Positions 54,352 to 64,000 of a stretch of 64,000 nucleotides of DNA are shown here, one piece after another. Position 1 is the stretch's first letter, and each line of letters begins with the position of its first letter. The DNA comes from an uncultured Granulosicoccus sp. (GTDB taxonomy: Bacteria > Pseudomonadota > Gammaproteobacteria > Granulosicoccales > Granulosicoccaceae). The translations under genes were made by a program, and so were the position numbers. The notes beneath the pieces are model-generated. The model was given only the letters and a program-made list of their open reading frames with translations. It was not told where the DNA came from and ran no database searches. The stretch spans positions 372,001 to 436,000 of the forward strand of contig CANMQI010000002.1 in assembly GCA_947499955.1 (NCBI GenBank). Reading direction: 5' to 3'.

Positions 54352-56178
54352 TCAGCTGGCCTTGGGTTGACGAGAAAAGCGCTTGCGATCGTTTTCTGTC
54401 AGGTGCTTCTTGCGTACACGGATGGATTCAGGTGTGACTTCCACCAGCTCATCGTCGTCGATGAATTCCAGTGCCTGCTCCAGGCTCATGTCAATGAAGG
54501 GTGTGAGCTGGATGTTTTCATCCGTACCCGAAGCACGTACGTTGGTCAGCTGCTTGCCTTTCAGGCAGTTGACGGTCAGGTCGTTGTCACGGGAGTGAAT
54601 GCCGATGACCTGGCCTTCGTACACCTGCACGTTGGCATCAACGATCAGCTTGCCACGTTCCTGCAGATTCCACAGAGCAAAGCCTGATGCCTTGCCCGTA
54701 CCGTTGGAAATCATCACACCGTTGCGACGTGAGCCGATGTTCAGGTTCAGTTGCGGGCCATAGTGATCGAATACCGAGTAGATCAGGCCAGTGCCGGAAG
54801 TCGCTGTCAGGAATTCGGTACGGAAACCGATCATGCCGCGAGCCGGGGCAACGTAGTCCAGACGTACACGACCCTTGCCATCGGGAACCATGTCCTTCAG
54901 CTCGGCGCGACGCTCACCCATTTTCTCCATCAGGGTGCCCTGGTGCTGTTCTTCCACATCGATGGTGATCTGCTCGTAAGGCTCTTCGGTCTTGCCATCT
55001 TCACCTTTGCGGGTGATGACAACGGGACGACCCACGCCCATTTCATAACCTTCGCGACGCATGTTCTCGATCAGTACGGACAGATGCAATTCACCACGTC
55101 CGGAGACCTTGAAGGTTTCACCCTGTTCGGTACGTTCAACCCGCAGTGCAACGTTATGCAGCAGTTCGGTCTGCAGACGATCCCAGATGTTACGGCTGGT
55201 GACGTATTTGCCTTCCTTGCCTGCGAACGGGGAACTGTTGGGCTGGAACATCATGCTGATGGTCGGCTCGTCAACGGTCAGCGGCGTCATGGCTTCGACA
55301 TGGGCCGGGTCACACAGGGTGTCGGAGATGTTCAGTTTGTCGATACCGGTGATGCAGACGATATCGCCGGCTTGTGCCATATCAGTAGCCACACGCTCCA
55401 GGCCATGAAAGCCCAGTACTTGCAGAACCTTGGCAGAACGCTGACTGCCGTCCGCACTGGCCACGCGCACTTGCTGGTTGGGGCGCAACTGGCCACGCTG
55501 AATGCGGGCAATACCGATAACACCCACGTAGCTGTTGTAGTCCAGTGAACTGATGCGCATCTGCAAAGGACCGTCGGTGTCGACGTCCGGAGCAGGGACT
55601 TCTTCAATGATGGTCTCGAACAGCGGCGTCATGTCGCCTTCTGTCACGGTCGGCTCGAGGCCGGCATAGCCGTTGACGGCCGAGGCGTAGACAACCGGGA
55701 AATCCAGCTGTTCGTCAGTGGCACCCAGGTTGTCGAACAGTTCGAAAGTCTGGTCCAGAGCCCAGTCAGGACGGGCACCTTCACGGTCAATCTTGTTGAT
55801 GACAACGATAGGGCGGAAACCCATGGCAAATGCCTTTTGCGTCACGAAGCGAGTCTGAGGCATGGGGCCTTCGGCGGCGTCAACCAGCAGCAGTACGGAA
55901 TCAACCATACTGAGCACGCGCTCCACCTCACCGCCGAAGTCGGCGTGTCCGGGGGTATCGACGATATTGATGCGGTAGTCATTCCAGCGAATGGCTGTGT
56001 TCTTGGACAGGATGGTGATGCCGCGCTCTTTCTCGATCGCGTTGGAGTCCATCAGTCGTTCGGTCTGTTCCTTGCGCATGTCCAGGGTGCCGGACTGCTG
56101 CAGGAGTTTGTCTACCAGGGTGGTCTTGCCATGGTCGACGTGGGCAATGATGGCAATGTTGCGGAGTTTCTGAATCAC
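54352..56178 (-). CDS. typA: Ribosome-associated GTPase TypA/BipA
   Basis: A 608-residue translational GTPase involved in ribosome assembly and stress adaptation. G1 is [16 protein letters not shown] (residues 13 on), switch II is [14 protein letters not shown], and [12 protein letters not shown] is the G4 region. Domains II, V and the BipA-specific C-terminal domain are present at normal length. The start is the GTG at 56178, with AAGGA 8 nt upstream; an in-frame ATG at 56217 adds 13 residues and lacks ribosome-binding sequence. Confidence 0.95.
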   Translation of the reverse strand: MIQKLRNIAIIAHVDHGKTTLVDKLLQQSGTLDMRKEQTERLMDSNAIEKERGITILSKNTAIRWNDYRINIVDTPGHADFGGEVERVLSMVDSVLLLVDAAEGPMPQTRFVTQKAFAMGFRPIVVINKIDREGARPDWALDQTFELFDNLGATDEQLDFPVVYASAVNGYAGLEPTVTEGDMTPLFETIIEEVPAPDVDTDGPLQMRISSLDYNSYVGVIGIARIQRGQLRPNQQVRVASADGSQRSAKVLQVLGFHGLERVATDMAQAGDIVCITGIDKLNISDTLCDPAHVEAMTPLTVDEPTISMMFQPNSSPFAGKEGKYVTSRNIWDRLQTELLHNVALRVERTEQGETFKVSGRGELHLSVLIENMRREGYEMGVGRPVVITRKGEDGKTEEPYEQITIDVEEQHQGTLMEKMGERRAELKDMVPDGKGRVRLDYVAPARGMIGFRTEFLTATSGTGLIYSVFDHYGPQLNLNIGSRRNGVMISNGTGKASGFALWNLQERGKLIVDANVQVYEGQVIGIHSRDNDLTVNCLKGKQLTNVRASGTDENIQLTPFIDMSLEQALEFIDDDELVEVTPESIRVRKKHLTENDRKRFSRQPKAS

Positions 56179-56525
56179 GGGTAAAGTCCTTCGGTGCACG
56201 GCTGGCGCGGCTGTCAAGCACCCGTTTTTCAGGGTGTTACAAACGATTAACGGGGATGCGCATCAACTGTACAGGGAGCGCAGACTATAAATAACGCACC
56301 AGTATAACGGACCTTCGGCCTATTCGGGTGCCAGCTGGTCAACACTACGGTGCCACGCAGCGCCTATTGAGCCCCGTGAAACCGCGTTTTCTGGTTACGA
56401 AACGCTCACTGCGCACAAATCATGCCAATGGTTCGGGTTGCTGTCTCGCGTCAAGGGGGCGGTGACAGGGCCGCGCAAACCCGCCCTGATCCATGCGATT
56501 GCTCGAGTGGAGCAGGGCGGACGAA
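56179..56525. promoter_or_regulatory. typA upstream region
   Basis: This 347-bp gap lies between the typA start and the dddD stop, both on the minus strand. On the minus strand, TATACT (56301-56306) and TATAGT (56284-56289) are AT-rich -10-like words, but neither has a convincing -35 box at the right distance. I see no gene in the remaining sequence (56307-56525) and no clear dddD terminator. Confidence 0.35.
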
Positions 56526-59039
56526 TCAGCTGGGCAGATACTCGCGGCTCCAGCTGTCACTGACTGCACCGCTTGCCAACAGCTCGTCGATACGCTCGTT
56601 GTCGTAGCCGAGTTCACGCAAGATGGTGCGCGTTGAGGCGCCGTATTTTTCGGCAGGCGGCAAGGCCAGAACCCGGCCACGCAACGGTCGTACGGCGTAG
56701 GGGTCGAGTTGCGTCACCGTGTGTCCGCTGGGGTGATCCTCGTACACGGAGAAGGAATAGCTACCGCGTGTGGTGCCGGGTGTGCCATCAGCCGGCCGGC
56801 TGTTGTAGGTGCGGATGGTATCGATGTTCTCGCAAATGGCTGCGGCGATATCGGCACCCTGCAATCGCTCCACCCAGTCCTCGGCACGTGCACTCATGAA
56901 AGCCTCCGCCAGAAACGCGGCACGATTCTCCTCGGCCACGCTCGAAAAGCCCTGCAAGCCTTCCACCTGCTCGAAGCGCTCAGTGTCGCTTTCATAGGCG
57001 CTGAGCAGCAGAAAGGCATCGGAGGAGGTGTAGTAGAAGCGTGACAGATCGTCGTAGCCGACCACCTCGCGTCCCGCTGGCTCATCGAACAACTTGCGCT
57101 TGCCGAAATCGAAACAGAAAGGCATCTGCGCCAGACCGCTCAGAGCGGACAGGGAGGTCCGTGGGCGCCCGGTTCGACCGGTCTTGAGCTTCTGGTAGAG
57201 CGCGGTTGCCACGCCCAGCGCACCACCGAAACCACACATGACATCGATGGTGCCCACATGCGCATGTTCCTCGGGTGTTTCCATGGATCCGCCAAAACGC
57301 GTCATGATGCCCGTGGTGGCCTGGACCAGATCGTCATAGCCCAGATAGCCCGAGCGCGGCCCTTCGCGGGGTCCGCTGAAGCAGTCGAGTTTGCAGAAGA
57401 TGGCATCGGGGTTCAGTTTCTCGAGTGATTCGATATCCAGCCCCATGGCCTTCACCTGCCGGTCCGGTGCATTCCAGACGATGACATCCACCGACTTGAC
57501 CAGTTGTTCGAAAATGACGCGTCCTTCGGCTGAACCGATGTCAGCCAGCATGGAACGCTTGCCGCGCATGTGCGACAGACCGAAGATGACCGTATTCCAG
57601 CAATCATAGGTCGGTCTGGAGGGGTCCAGCTTGATGACCTCGGCCCCGAATCTTGCGAGATAGGCGGCCGAGTGCGGTCCTGCAATCACGTTGCACAGGT
57701 CTAGCACGCGGACGCCGTCCAGCCAGCCGTCACGCGCGTTCTTTTCCCGTACGCGCGGTAGCTTGGTATCGATGGCCGACAGGGATTTCAGGGCCTCTTC
57801 AAAGGAGACAACGCGGCGTGGTCTCGGGTGAATCATGCGCTCGCTGCTCTCTTCCAGCCAGACGATGGGGCCGGGCTGGATCATGGTGCCGAATTCAGGG
57901 TCCTCCACCTCGATCATCAGCCCGGCAGTCTCGGCGTGGTCATCGTTGATCCACTCCTGCAACCAGCGGTGCGGTGCACCGGGAAACTTGCCGCGGCCGA
58001 AGATACGTTCCCATTCCTTGGAGGTGCGCGTCATGAAGACCTCTTTCATGCGTTCGGCGATGATCTCCGCCCATTCCCTGGGCAGGGGGTAGACCCCCAG
58101 AGAGACACTCGACGACCATTCACTGACAGGCAGATAGGTATCCTCTTCCTCGGTCAGACCTTCCTCGACAAGATCTTCGTAGAGCCCCAGTGTCTGCAGG
58201 CAGCGTTTGGCATGCTGCTTGTGGCTGGGGCAGACGACATAGAACATTCGCCCATCCTTGCATTTGTAGCTGCGGTAGAAAGGGTCGAGCAATTCCTGCA
58301 GATCCTCGTAGCTGAGGTTCATCGGCAGGCCCTCGGTACGACGGCGTTCGATCTCCTGTTCACGCTGAGTCTTGTAGCGCTCGGGGTAGTTGTCGACCTT
58401 GATCGAGTTGTAGCAGAGTCCTTCCATCACCGCGGCAGCCAGCGGTACTTCGATCTGATCACCCAGGCCCGTGCGTTCGCGAGCCTGCAATGCCAGAACG
58501 GTTGCCGATGCTGCCAGCATGGTGCCGTAGGCCGATGACAGCGGTAGCGGTGAGAAGGACGGGTTGATACCCATCAATACCCGGTTCAGGCCCATGTCGG
58601 TGAACACGCCGGAGTTCGCGGCGATGACACTTTCATAGGCACGCCATTCCCGGCGCAGTTCGTCGTTGGAGGCAAAGCCGGGAATGGAGATCGTGATCAG
58701 TTCCGGACGCGCCTGGCGCAGCTCGGTGAAATCGATACCGAGCCGGGACATGACGCCGGGGCGAAAGCTCTCGATCACGATATCGGTCTCTTCAATGAGC
58801 GCCAGCGCCTGTTCCAGTCCTTGCGAGGTCTTGAGATCCAGACTGATGCTCAGCTTGTTGCGATTCAGCGTTGCATTGGCAGGGCTTTCCCACAATGGCC
58901 CACCGGGCGGATCAATGTGCACAACGGTTGCGCCGAAGTCGGCAAGGATCATTGCCACCGCCGGTCCTGCCATGTACTGACCGAAGTCAACAACCTTGAC
59001 ACCGGCAAGTGGAAGAGAAGTACTTGTATTATTGGCCAT
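56526..59039 (-). CDS. dddD: DMSP CoA-transferase/lyase DddD (fused class III CoA-transferase domains)
   Basis: DddD adds CoA to dimethylsulfoniopropionate and releases dimethyl sulfide, leaving a C3 CoA ester or acid. The 837-residue length and two fused CaiB/BaiF-type domains (about 10-420 and 435-830) match DddD. The family's catalytic aspartate is present only in domain 2, Asp599 in GTIDVMCGFGGALGV, while domain 1 has LSSAYGTMLAAS with Ser at that place. This agrees with the published position (Asp602 in Marinomonas DddD, recalled). It closes an operon with a BCCT transporter and a GMC dehydrogenase, the known ddd partners. A carnitine-type CoA-transferase is unlikely given the fusion. 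Confidence 0.88.
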   Translation of the reverse strand: MANNTSTSLPLAGVKVVDFGQYMAGPAVAMILADFGATVVHIDPPGGPLWESPANATLNRNKLSISLDLKTSQGLEQALALIEETDIVIESFRPGVMSRLGIDFTELRQARPELITISIPGFASNDELRREWRAYESVIAANSGVFTDMGLNRVLMGINPSFSPLPLSSAYGTMLAASATVLALQARERTGLGDQIEVPLAAAVMEGLCYNSIKVDNYPERYKTQREQEIERRRTEGLPMNLSYEDLQELLDPFYRSYKCKDGRMFYVVCPSHKQHAKRCLQTLGLYEDLVEEGLTEEEDTYLPVSEWSSSVSLGVYPLPREWAEIIAERMKEVFMTRTSKEWERIFGRGKFPGAPHRWLQEWINDDHAETAGLMIEVEDPEFGTMIQPGPIVWLEESSERMIHPRPRRVVSFEEALKSLSAIDTKLPRVREKNARDGWLDGVRVLDLCNVIAGPHSAAYLARFGAEVIKLDPSRPTYDCWNTVIFGLSHMRGKRSMLADIGSAEGRVIFEQLVKSVDVIVWNAPDRQVKAMGLDIESLEKLNPDAIFCKLDCFSGPREGPRSGYLGYDDLVQATTGIMTRFGGSMETPEEHAHVGTIDVMCGFGGALGVATALYQKLKTGRTGRPRTSLSALSGLAQMPFCFDFGKRKLFDEPAGREVVGYDDLSRFYYTSSDAFLLLSAYESDTERFEQVEGLQGFSSVAEENRAAFLAEAFMSARAEDWVERLQGADIAAAICENIDTIRTYNSRPADGTPGTTRGSYSFSVYEDHPSGHTVTQLDPYAVRPLRGRVLALPPAEKYGASTRTILRELGYDNERIDELLASGAVSDSWSREYLPS

Positions 59040-59070
59040 CGTGGTCTTCCTGAATCAGTCAGTCGGTGGT

Positions 59071-60672
59071 TCAGTCAGCACGCCGGGTGCTGGGAACGGT
59101 GTTGAGCGTCGGCGTTGACGGTTCATCCATCAGAAGATGATCGTTCTTCGCCTGTTCGCCGAAATCCTCCTTCAGCCAGCGCAGCAGGGAGAGTGTCAGA
59201 ATCACCAGAACCGGGATCAGCGGCAGGGCGACCACAATGGTGGATGTCTGTACCGGCTTCAGGCCGCCAAGCTGGATCAGGACAATGCCCACCGCGGCCA
59301 GAATCAGTGCCCAGACGATGCGAATCGAGCGTCTGGGTTCCTGGTAGCCGGACAATTTGTGGGAGGTGACCGACGCCAGTACATAGGCGGCCGAATCCAG
59401 TGTGGTTGCCAGAAAGATGAAGCACAGGATAATGAATACCACGGTGACCAGGCCGGACATGGGCATGGTGCCCAGGATGGCCTGTACCGTGGCGGGTATG
59501 CCTTCGGCCGAGAGAATGGCTGACACATCAAGCCTGCCACTGATCTGCAGGTCGAGTGCGTAGCCGCCCCAGACGGCGAAGAAGACCCAGCAGCCCAGTG
59601 AACCCCACACCAGTTCGGCCACGATCAGCTCCCGGATGGTACGTCCACGAGAGATGCGAGCGACGAACAGTCCCATCATGGGGGCATAGGCAACCCACCA
59701 GGCCCAGTAGAAGATGGTCCAGTCTTGCGGAAAGGTGGAATGGGAGATCGGATCGGTCCACAGGCTCATGGTGACGAAGTTGCTCAGCATCTGCCCCAGA
59801 GAGTTGACCCAGCCGTTGATCATGAACAATGAGGGCCCGACGACGACGGTAAAGGCCAGGAGCGCAATGGCCAGAATGACATTGGTATCAGACAGAATCC
59901 GGATGCCCCTGGACAGACCGAACCAGACGCTGGCGCCGAAGATCACGGTCCAGATGGCGAGGATCGACAGATCGAGCCCCAGTGAGGGTTCGATGCCCAA
60001 CAGAGAACCTGCCAGTTTCGATACCAGCGGAATGGCCAGACCCAGAGAGGTACCGACACCGCCAACGACTCCGAAGACCACGATGGAGTCCAGGGTGACA
60101 CCGATCCAGCCATCGGAATGTCGTCCCAGCACACCGCGCGCCGCTTCCGACAGGCGCACACCGGATTGACGGCGGACATACATGGAATAGGCAATGGGGA
60201 TGGCCGGCAGGCAGTAGATGGCCCACGGAGTCAGACCCCAGTGGAATTGTCCGTAGGTCAACGCCCATTCGGCGGCTTCTGCGCTCTTGGGTTCAACACC
60301 GAAGGGAGGGCCGGTGAAGTAATAGATGGGTTCCACCCAGGCCCAGTTGACAATGGCGATACCGATGCCACCGCAGAAGATCATGGCGATCCAGCTGAAG
60401 TAGGAGAATTCCGGCGTGTCCTCGGGCCCGCCCAGGCGCACATTGCCGTACTGGCTCATGGCGAGACCGATCAGGAATACCACCGCCGAGAAACCTGCCA
60501 GCATGTACAGCCAGCCGAACTGGCCGGTAGCGAAGCTGAAAGCGGCGTTGATCATGGCCGGGCCGGATTCCGGGAACAGGATCAGCGGCGCAATGACGGC
60601 GGTGAGCACTGTCAGGGACAGAATGAATACTCTCAGATCCAGGCTGTCGCCTGGCTTGGCTTGAACGCTCAT
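59071..60672 (-). CDS. dddT: BCCT-family transporter, likely DMSP importer DddT
   Basis: A 533-residue betaine/carnitine/choline-type transporter with 12 helices and the family core FGGIGIAIVNWAWVEPIYYF (helix 3) and GQFHWGLTPWAIYCLPA (helix 4). Helix 8 with its tryptophan-rich YWAWWVAYAPMMG completes the substrate site. It imports quaternary or tertiary sulfonium compounds with Na+ or H+. ATG 60672 has AGGA 8 nt upstream. Its place directly before dddD indicates DMSP as substrate; glycine betaine or choline cannot be excluded. Confidence 0.85.
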   Translation of the reverse strand: MSVQAKPGDSLDLRVFILSLTVLTAVIAPLILFPESGPAMINAAFSFATGQFGWLYMLAGFSAVVFLIGLAMSQYGNVRLGGPEDTPEFSYFSWIAMIFCGGIGIAIVNWAWVEPIYYFTGPPFGVEPKSAEAAEWALTYGQFHWGLTPWAIYCLPAIPIAYSMYVRRQSGVRLSEAARGVLGRHSDGWIGVTLDSIVVFGVVGGVGTSLGLAIPLVSKLAGSLLGIEPSLGLDLSILAIWTVIFGASVWFGLSRGIRILSDTNVILAIALLAFTVVVGPSLFMINGWVNSLGQMLSNFVTMSLWTDPISHSTFPQDWTIFYWAWWVAYAPMMGLFVARISRGRTIRELIVAELVWGSLGCWVFFAVWGGYALDLQISGRLDVSAILSAEGIPATVQAILGTMPMSGLVTVVFIILCFIFLATTLDSAAYVLASVTSHKLSGYQEPRRSIRIVWALILAAVGIVLIQLGGLKPVQTSTIVVALPLIPVLVILTLSLLRWLKEDFGEQAKNDHLLMDEPSTPTLNTVPSTRRAD

Positions 60673-60791
60673 GTCGTTATTCCTCGTGTGGCGTGATGAG
60701 TGCACCTGCGCGTTGGTGAAACGCCGGTGTCGCTGTGGTATTGAAAGAAGGTTATCGGGTGTCGAGTCTGTCGGCCTGCAGTGGGGCAGGT

Positions 60792-62453
60792 TCAGGCAGA
60801 TTCCTGAATCCAGCGTGCGGCTTTCTCGGCGATCATCAGGGTAGGCGAATTGGTATTGCCGCTGGTGATGGTCGGCATGACACTCGCATCGACAACACGC
60901 AGTCCCGCAATGCCGCGCACCCTGAGGCGCTCATCGACGACAGCCATCGGGTCATCGGCCTGCCCCATCCTGGCGGTTCCCGCAGGGTGAAAGATGGTGT
61001 TGGCGATGTCACCGGCCAGTTTTGCCAGTTCCTCATCGCTCTGGAACTGCACGCCGGGTTTCCACTCTTGCGGTTTGTATCGAGCCAGTGCCGGTTGCGC
61101 GACAATGTCGCGTACCTGGCGCAGACTGTCGGCGGCTACCTTGCGATCATCGTCCGTACTGAGATAGTTGGGATCGATGGCCGGTGCATCTTCGAAGCGG
61201 TTCGAGCAGATGCGCACGCTGCCACGACTGGATGGGTTGAGATTGCAGACGCTGGCCGTGAACGCCGGAAAACCGTGCAGATCCTCGCCGAAGGCATCCA
61301 GGCTGAGCGGTTGTACATGGTATTCGAGGTTGGCATGTGGCTGGTCGGGGCTCGAGCGGGTGAAGGCGCCCAGCTGGCTCGGTGACATGCTCATGGGGCC
61401 GGAGCGTTTCAAGGCGTATTCCAGGCCGATGCAGGCTTTGCCAAACAGGCTGTTGGCGATGGTGTTGAGCGTTCGGGTGCCTTCGACCTTGAACACCGCG
61501 CGTATCTGCAGGTGATCCTGCAGATTCTCTCCGACGCCCGGTGCATCGAATATGACATCGATACCGTGAGCCTTGAGGTGCTCGGCAGGACCGATGCCGG
61601 ACAGTTGCAGAATCTGCGGCGAGCCAATGGCACCGGCCGATAGAATCACCTCGGCCGACGCCATGGCCGATTCGCTGCGGCCATGACGGTTCACGACCAC
61701 GCCGGAGCAGCGGCGCTGTCCGTTTTCATCGGTGGCGAACAGCAAGCGCTCGGCTTGCGCACCCGTCCAGATCGTCAGGTTCGAACGATTCCTGACAGGG
61801 CGAAGAAAGGCCTTGGAAGTATTCCAGCGCCAGCCGGATTTCTGGTTGACTTCGAAATAGCCGACACCGGCATTGTCCCCGGCGTTGAAGTCATCGGTAT
61901 GTTCGACGCCGGATTCCTGCGCAGCTTGCGAGAAGGCTTCGAGAATTTCCCATTTGAGGCGTTGTTTCTCGATGCGCCATTCACCACCATTGCCATGAAA
62001 GTCGGAGAAGTTGCCATCACCGCGACTTGTCGGGTCAGCGCCGTCGTCGAGCCGGTAGTGATTCTCATGGGCCTTGAAATCAGGCAGTGCATGGTCCCAG
62101 TTCCATTCCTTGTCATCCAGCAAGTCTGCCCAGTGGTCATAGTCTCGTTTCTGACCACGCATGTAGATCATGCCATTGATGGACGAACAGCCACCGAGTG
62201 CCTTGCCACGAGGGTAGCGCAGCGTTCTGCCATTGAGCCCGGCGCAGGGTCTGGTCTGATAGAGCCAGTCGGTACGTGGGTTGCCGATGCAATAGAGATA
62301 GCCCACCGGAATGTGAATCCACGGATAATTGTCCTTGGCTCCGGCCTCGAGCAGGAGTACTCGTTTTGACGGATCGCGGCTCAGGCGGTTGGCCAGCAGA
62401 CAACCGGCCGTACCGGCTCCGACAATGATGTAGTCAAATGATTCAGGCGACAT
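60792..62453 (-). CDS. dddA: GMC oxidoreductase, likely 3-hydroxypropionate dehydrogenase DddA
   Basis: A 553-residue FAD-dependent alcohol dehydrogenase of the GMC family. The FAD motif is GAGTAGCLLANRLS at residues 12-25; PRGKALGGCSSING near 82-95 and a GAIGSPQILQLSGIGP signature near 275-290 are the two GMC signatures. A C-terminal HPAGTARMG contains the catalytic His. DddA of Halomonas converts 3-hydroxypropionate to malonate semialdehyde and is linked to dddD there (recalled). Gene order dddA-dddT-dddD supports this over choline dehydrogenase, as no betaine aldehyde dehydrogenase is adjacent. Confidence 0.8.
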   Translation of the reverse strand: MSPESFDYIIVGAGTAGCLLANRLSRDPSKRVLLLEAGAKDNYPWIHIPVGYLYCIGNPRTDWLYQTRPCAGLNGRTLRYPRGKALGGCSSINGMIYMRGQKRDYDHWADLLDDKEWNWDHALPDFKAHENHYRLDDGADPTSRGDGNFSDFHGNGGEWRIEKQRLKWEILEAFSQAAQESGVEHTDDFNAGDNAGVGYFEVNQKSGWRWNTSKAFLRPVRNRSNLTIWTGAQAERLLFATDENGQRRCSGVVVNRHGRSESAMASAEVILSAGAIGSPQILQLSGIGPAEHLKAHGIDVIFDAPGVGENLQDHLQIRAVFKVEGTRTLNTIANSLFGKACIGLEYALKRSGPMSMSPSQLGAFTRSSPDQPHANLEYHVQPLSLDAFGEDLHGFPAFTASVCNLNPSSRGSVRICSNRFEDAPAIDPNYLSTDDDRKVAADSLRQVRDIVAQPALARYKPQEWKPGVQFQSDEELAKLAGDIANTIFHPAGTARMGQADDPMAVVDERLRVRGIAGLRVVDASVMPTITSGNTNSPTLMIAEKAARWIQESA

Positions 62454-62621
62454 GGGTGGTTTGTTCTCCGTGGCGGGTAGCAGCCAGCTGGCGGTAATTC
62501 ACTCGAGCAGCATCGCCGCCATCCCTCGTGTGCGGCATTGGCCGGTCTGGTTGACGGACATTACGACCTGGCGTTACGGAAATCCAATCACGTCGACGCG
62601 AAAGCATTATAATTTTGGCTT

Positions 62622-63593
62622 ATGAAGCATCTTCCCGAACTCCGTACCGTCCAGTGCTTCGCAACGGTTGTTCGCGAAGGCAATGTCACGCGAGCGGCCG
62701 AGGCGCTGCATCTGTCCCAGCCTGCGGTCACGCAGCAGCTCAAGAACCTGGCCGAGAGAAGCGGTCTGACGCTGTTCACTCGCACCTCGAAGGGCCTGGA
62801 ACTGACACCCGACGGGGCAATCCTTGCGCAGAAGGCCGAGCAGGTCCTGTCGGTGCTGGACGAATTCAGACAGACCGCTCGCGATCTGGCGGGGCAGGTC
62901 AGGGGCAGCCTGCGGGTCGGTACGATACTCGACCCTGACTCCATCCGACTGGGCGCCTTCTTCAATGCGCTGGTACGCCGCGCATCGGGCATCAGGGCGG
63001 AAGTCACCCATGGCATGAGTGGCAATGTGCCGGAGAGAATCCTGCGCAATGAGCTGGATGCCGGATTCTATCTCGGTGATGTCAATGCCTCGGTGAGAAA
63101 CACCACGGCTGGCAAGTCCGACGATGCATCGTTGTTTCACCGCACCGTGCTGGACACCTTCACCTACTGGGTCATTGCGCCGCCGGGCTGGGAGGCGCGG
63201 GTGTCGGGGCGTAACTGGGACGAATTGGCCAGCCTGCCCTGGATCGGTACCCCACCGGCCTCGGTACACTGTCGTCTGCTCGAACCGCTGTTTCAGCAGT
63301 TCGGTGTCACTCCGAACATCATAACCGTCGTCGATCAGGAACCCTCTATGCTGGCCATGGTACGGTCCGGCGTAGGCTTGAGCCTGTGTCGTGACTCCAT
63401 CGCGCTGAATGAGAGACAGGCTCGCGGCATGGTGATTTCCGACACCGTCGAATTGACGACGACACTTGAATTCATCTGTCTCAAGGCGCGCCGCCAGGAC
63501 CCGGTCATCAGTACCGCCCATGAGCTGTTGCTGCCAATCTGGGAGCAGGCCAGACAGACCCATACACCGGATCATGCGAAAACCAGCGTGTAA
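62622..63593 (+). CDS. LysR-type regulator divergent from the ddd operon
   Basis: A 323-residue LysR protein. The helix-turn-helix spans about residues 5-65 (VREGNVTRAAEALHLSQPAV), and the effector domain follows with the usual periplasmic-binding-protein-like pattern and full length. It is divergent from dddA across 168 bp, a typical arrangement for a LysR regulator of its neighbour; DMSP clusters in other bacteria have a LysR regulator (DddR). It is also 27 bp ahead of the adenine deaminase gene, so it might control that instead. Confidence 0.88.
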   Translation: MKHLPELRTVQCFATVVREGNVTRAAEALHLSQPAVTQQLKNLAERSGLTLFTRTSKGLELTPDGAILAQKAEQVLSVLDEFRQTARDLAGQVRGSLRVGTILDPDSIRLGAFFNALVRRASGIRAEVTHGMSGNVPERILRNELDAGFYLGDVNASVRNTTAGKSDDASLFHRTVLDTFTYWVIAPPGWEARVSGRNWDELASLPWIGTPPASVHCRLLEPLFQQFGVTPNIITVVDQEPSMLAMVRSGVGLSLCRDSIALNERQARGMVISDTVELTTTLEFICLKARRQDPVISTAHELLLPIWEQARQTHTPDHAKTSV

Positions 63594-63619
63594 TCCTGAC
63601 CGCCAGAAGGAGAGAGAAA

Positions 63620-64000
63620 TTGACCAGACTTGCTGAATGGAGTGCCTGTGCCGCGACACTGGTGGATGTTGCCACGGGGCGCAAACCGGCTGATACCGTC
63701 GTTCGCAACGGTCGCTGGGTGAATGTGCATTCCGGCGAAATCATCGCCTCGACCGATGTTGCCATCAGCTGCGGGCGCTTTGCGTATGTCGGCCCGGATG
63801 CCAGTCATGCCATCGGCGAGCAGACCACGGTCATCGATGCCAATGATCGCTACCTGGTGCCCGGTCTGTGTGATGCCCATATGCATGTCGAAAGCGGCAT
63901 GGTCACGGTGACCGAGTTTGCCCGGGCAGTGGCACCCCATGGCACGACCTCGATGTTCATCGATCCTCATGAGATCGGCAATGTGCTGGGTCTGGATGGC
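63620..64000 (+). CDS. ade: Adenine deaminase, N-terminal part, cut by the window end
   Basis: Hydrolyses adenine to hypoxanthine and ammonia. The 127 visible codons begin with TTG at 63620, which has a strong ribosome-binding site (AGAAGGAGAG). Recognisable motifs are VPGLCDAHMHVESGMV (metal-binding HxH) and TTSMFIDPHEIGNVLG, characteristic of the adenine deaminase family within the amidohydrolases. It probably shares a transcript with the LysR gene 27 bp upstream. The catalytic C-terminal parts lie beyond the window. Confidence 0.88.
   Translation, partial: MTRLAEWSACAATLVDVATGRKPADTVVRNGRWVNVHSGEIIASTDVAISCGRFAYVGPDASHAIGEQTTVIDANDRYLVPGLCDAHMHVESGMVTVTEFARAVAPHGTTSMFIDPHEIGNVLGLDG

Noticed and set aside
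60792-62453. Choline dehydrogenase with BCCT transporter as a betaine synthesis locus
   Set aside because: No betaine aldehyde dehydrogenase or BetI-type regulator is present, and the fused DddD-type CoA-transferase in the same operon fits DMSP catabolism better.

Overview
The window is about 58% G+C, tightly packed and contains no phage, insertion sequence, CRISPR array, rRNA or convincing tRNA. Its gene content (SoeABC sulfite oxidation, BipA, ZapE, PdxJ, DddD-type DMSP catabolism, BCCT and taurine-type transport) fits a heterotrophic marine gammaproteobacterium. A Granulosicoccus-like relative is my best guess, from gene content only.

Layout. (1) 263-7426: a sulfite dehydrogenase operon (soeABC), then apbE, a DUF4266 lipoprotein and a DUF3570 outer-membrane barrel that carries an ApbE flavinylation motif. 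(2) 7552-8977: pdxJ and a YceI protein. (3) 8981-13475 and 19385-23767: two blocks of an unusual pathway. The first holds an LTA-synthase-like membrane hydrolase, an LPG-synthase/flippase-like protein, a CDP-alcohol phosphatidyltransferase and a GTP cyclohydrolase II. The second holds a RibD reductase, a methyltransferase, a glycosyltransferase, a divergent 6-pyruvoyl-tetrahydropterin-synthase-like protein and a medium-chain dehydrogenase. (4) 13608-19319 lies between these blocks: a taurine/sulfonate-type ABC importer whose permease contains a cadherin-like periplasmic insertion, an IclR regulator and a divergent FAD amine oxidase. (5) 23877-38720: DMT transporter, GT2 glycosyltransferase, MHYT-GGDEF-EAL protein, an enolase-superfamily enzyme divergent from a polyamine-type ABC importer, assorted oxidoreductases, a sterol-desaturase-family protein and a truncated LysR. 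(6) 38717-54161: housekeeping and accessory genes (two YgjP-like metallopeptidases, denD, HAD, nitroreductase, DUF2164, aminotransferases, pncB, ferredoxin, hybrid kinase, antiporter, a MotA-like/PilZ pair, zapE). (7) 54352-64000: typA/bipA, then a DMSP catabolic set (dddA-dddT-dddD, minus strand) with a divergent LysR regulator, and the start of an adenine deaminase.

How it works together. Organosulfur use recurs: DMSP uptake and cleavage by DddT/DddD/DddA, a sulfonate-type importer, and a cytoplasm-facing sulfite oxidase that could remove sulfite released from organosulfonates. The most novel part is the split RibA/RibD/PTPS/glycosyltransferase/membrane-enzyme set. It looks like a dedicated pathway to a modified, possibly lipid-linked, pterin- or pyrimidine-type metabolite, with several enzymes that have lost the canonical residues of their families.
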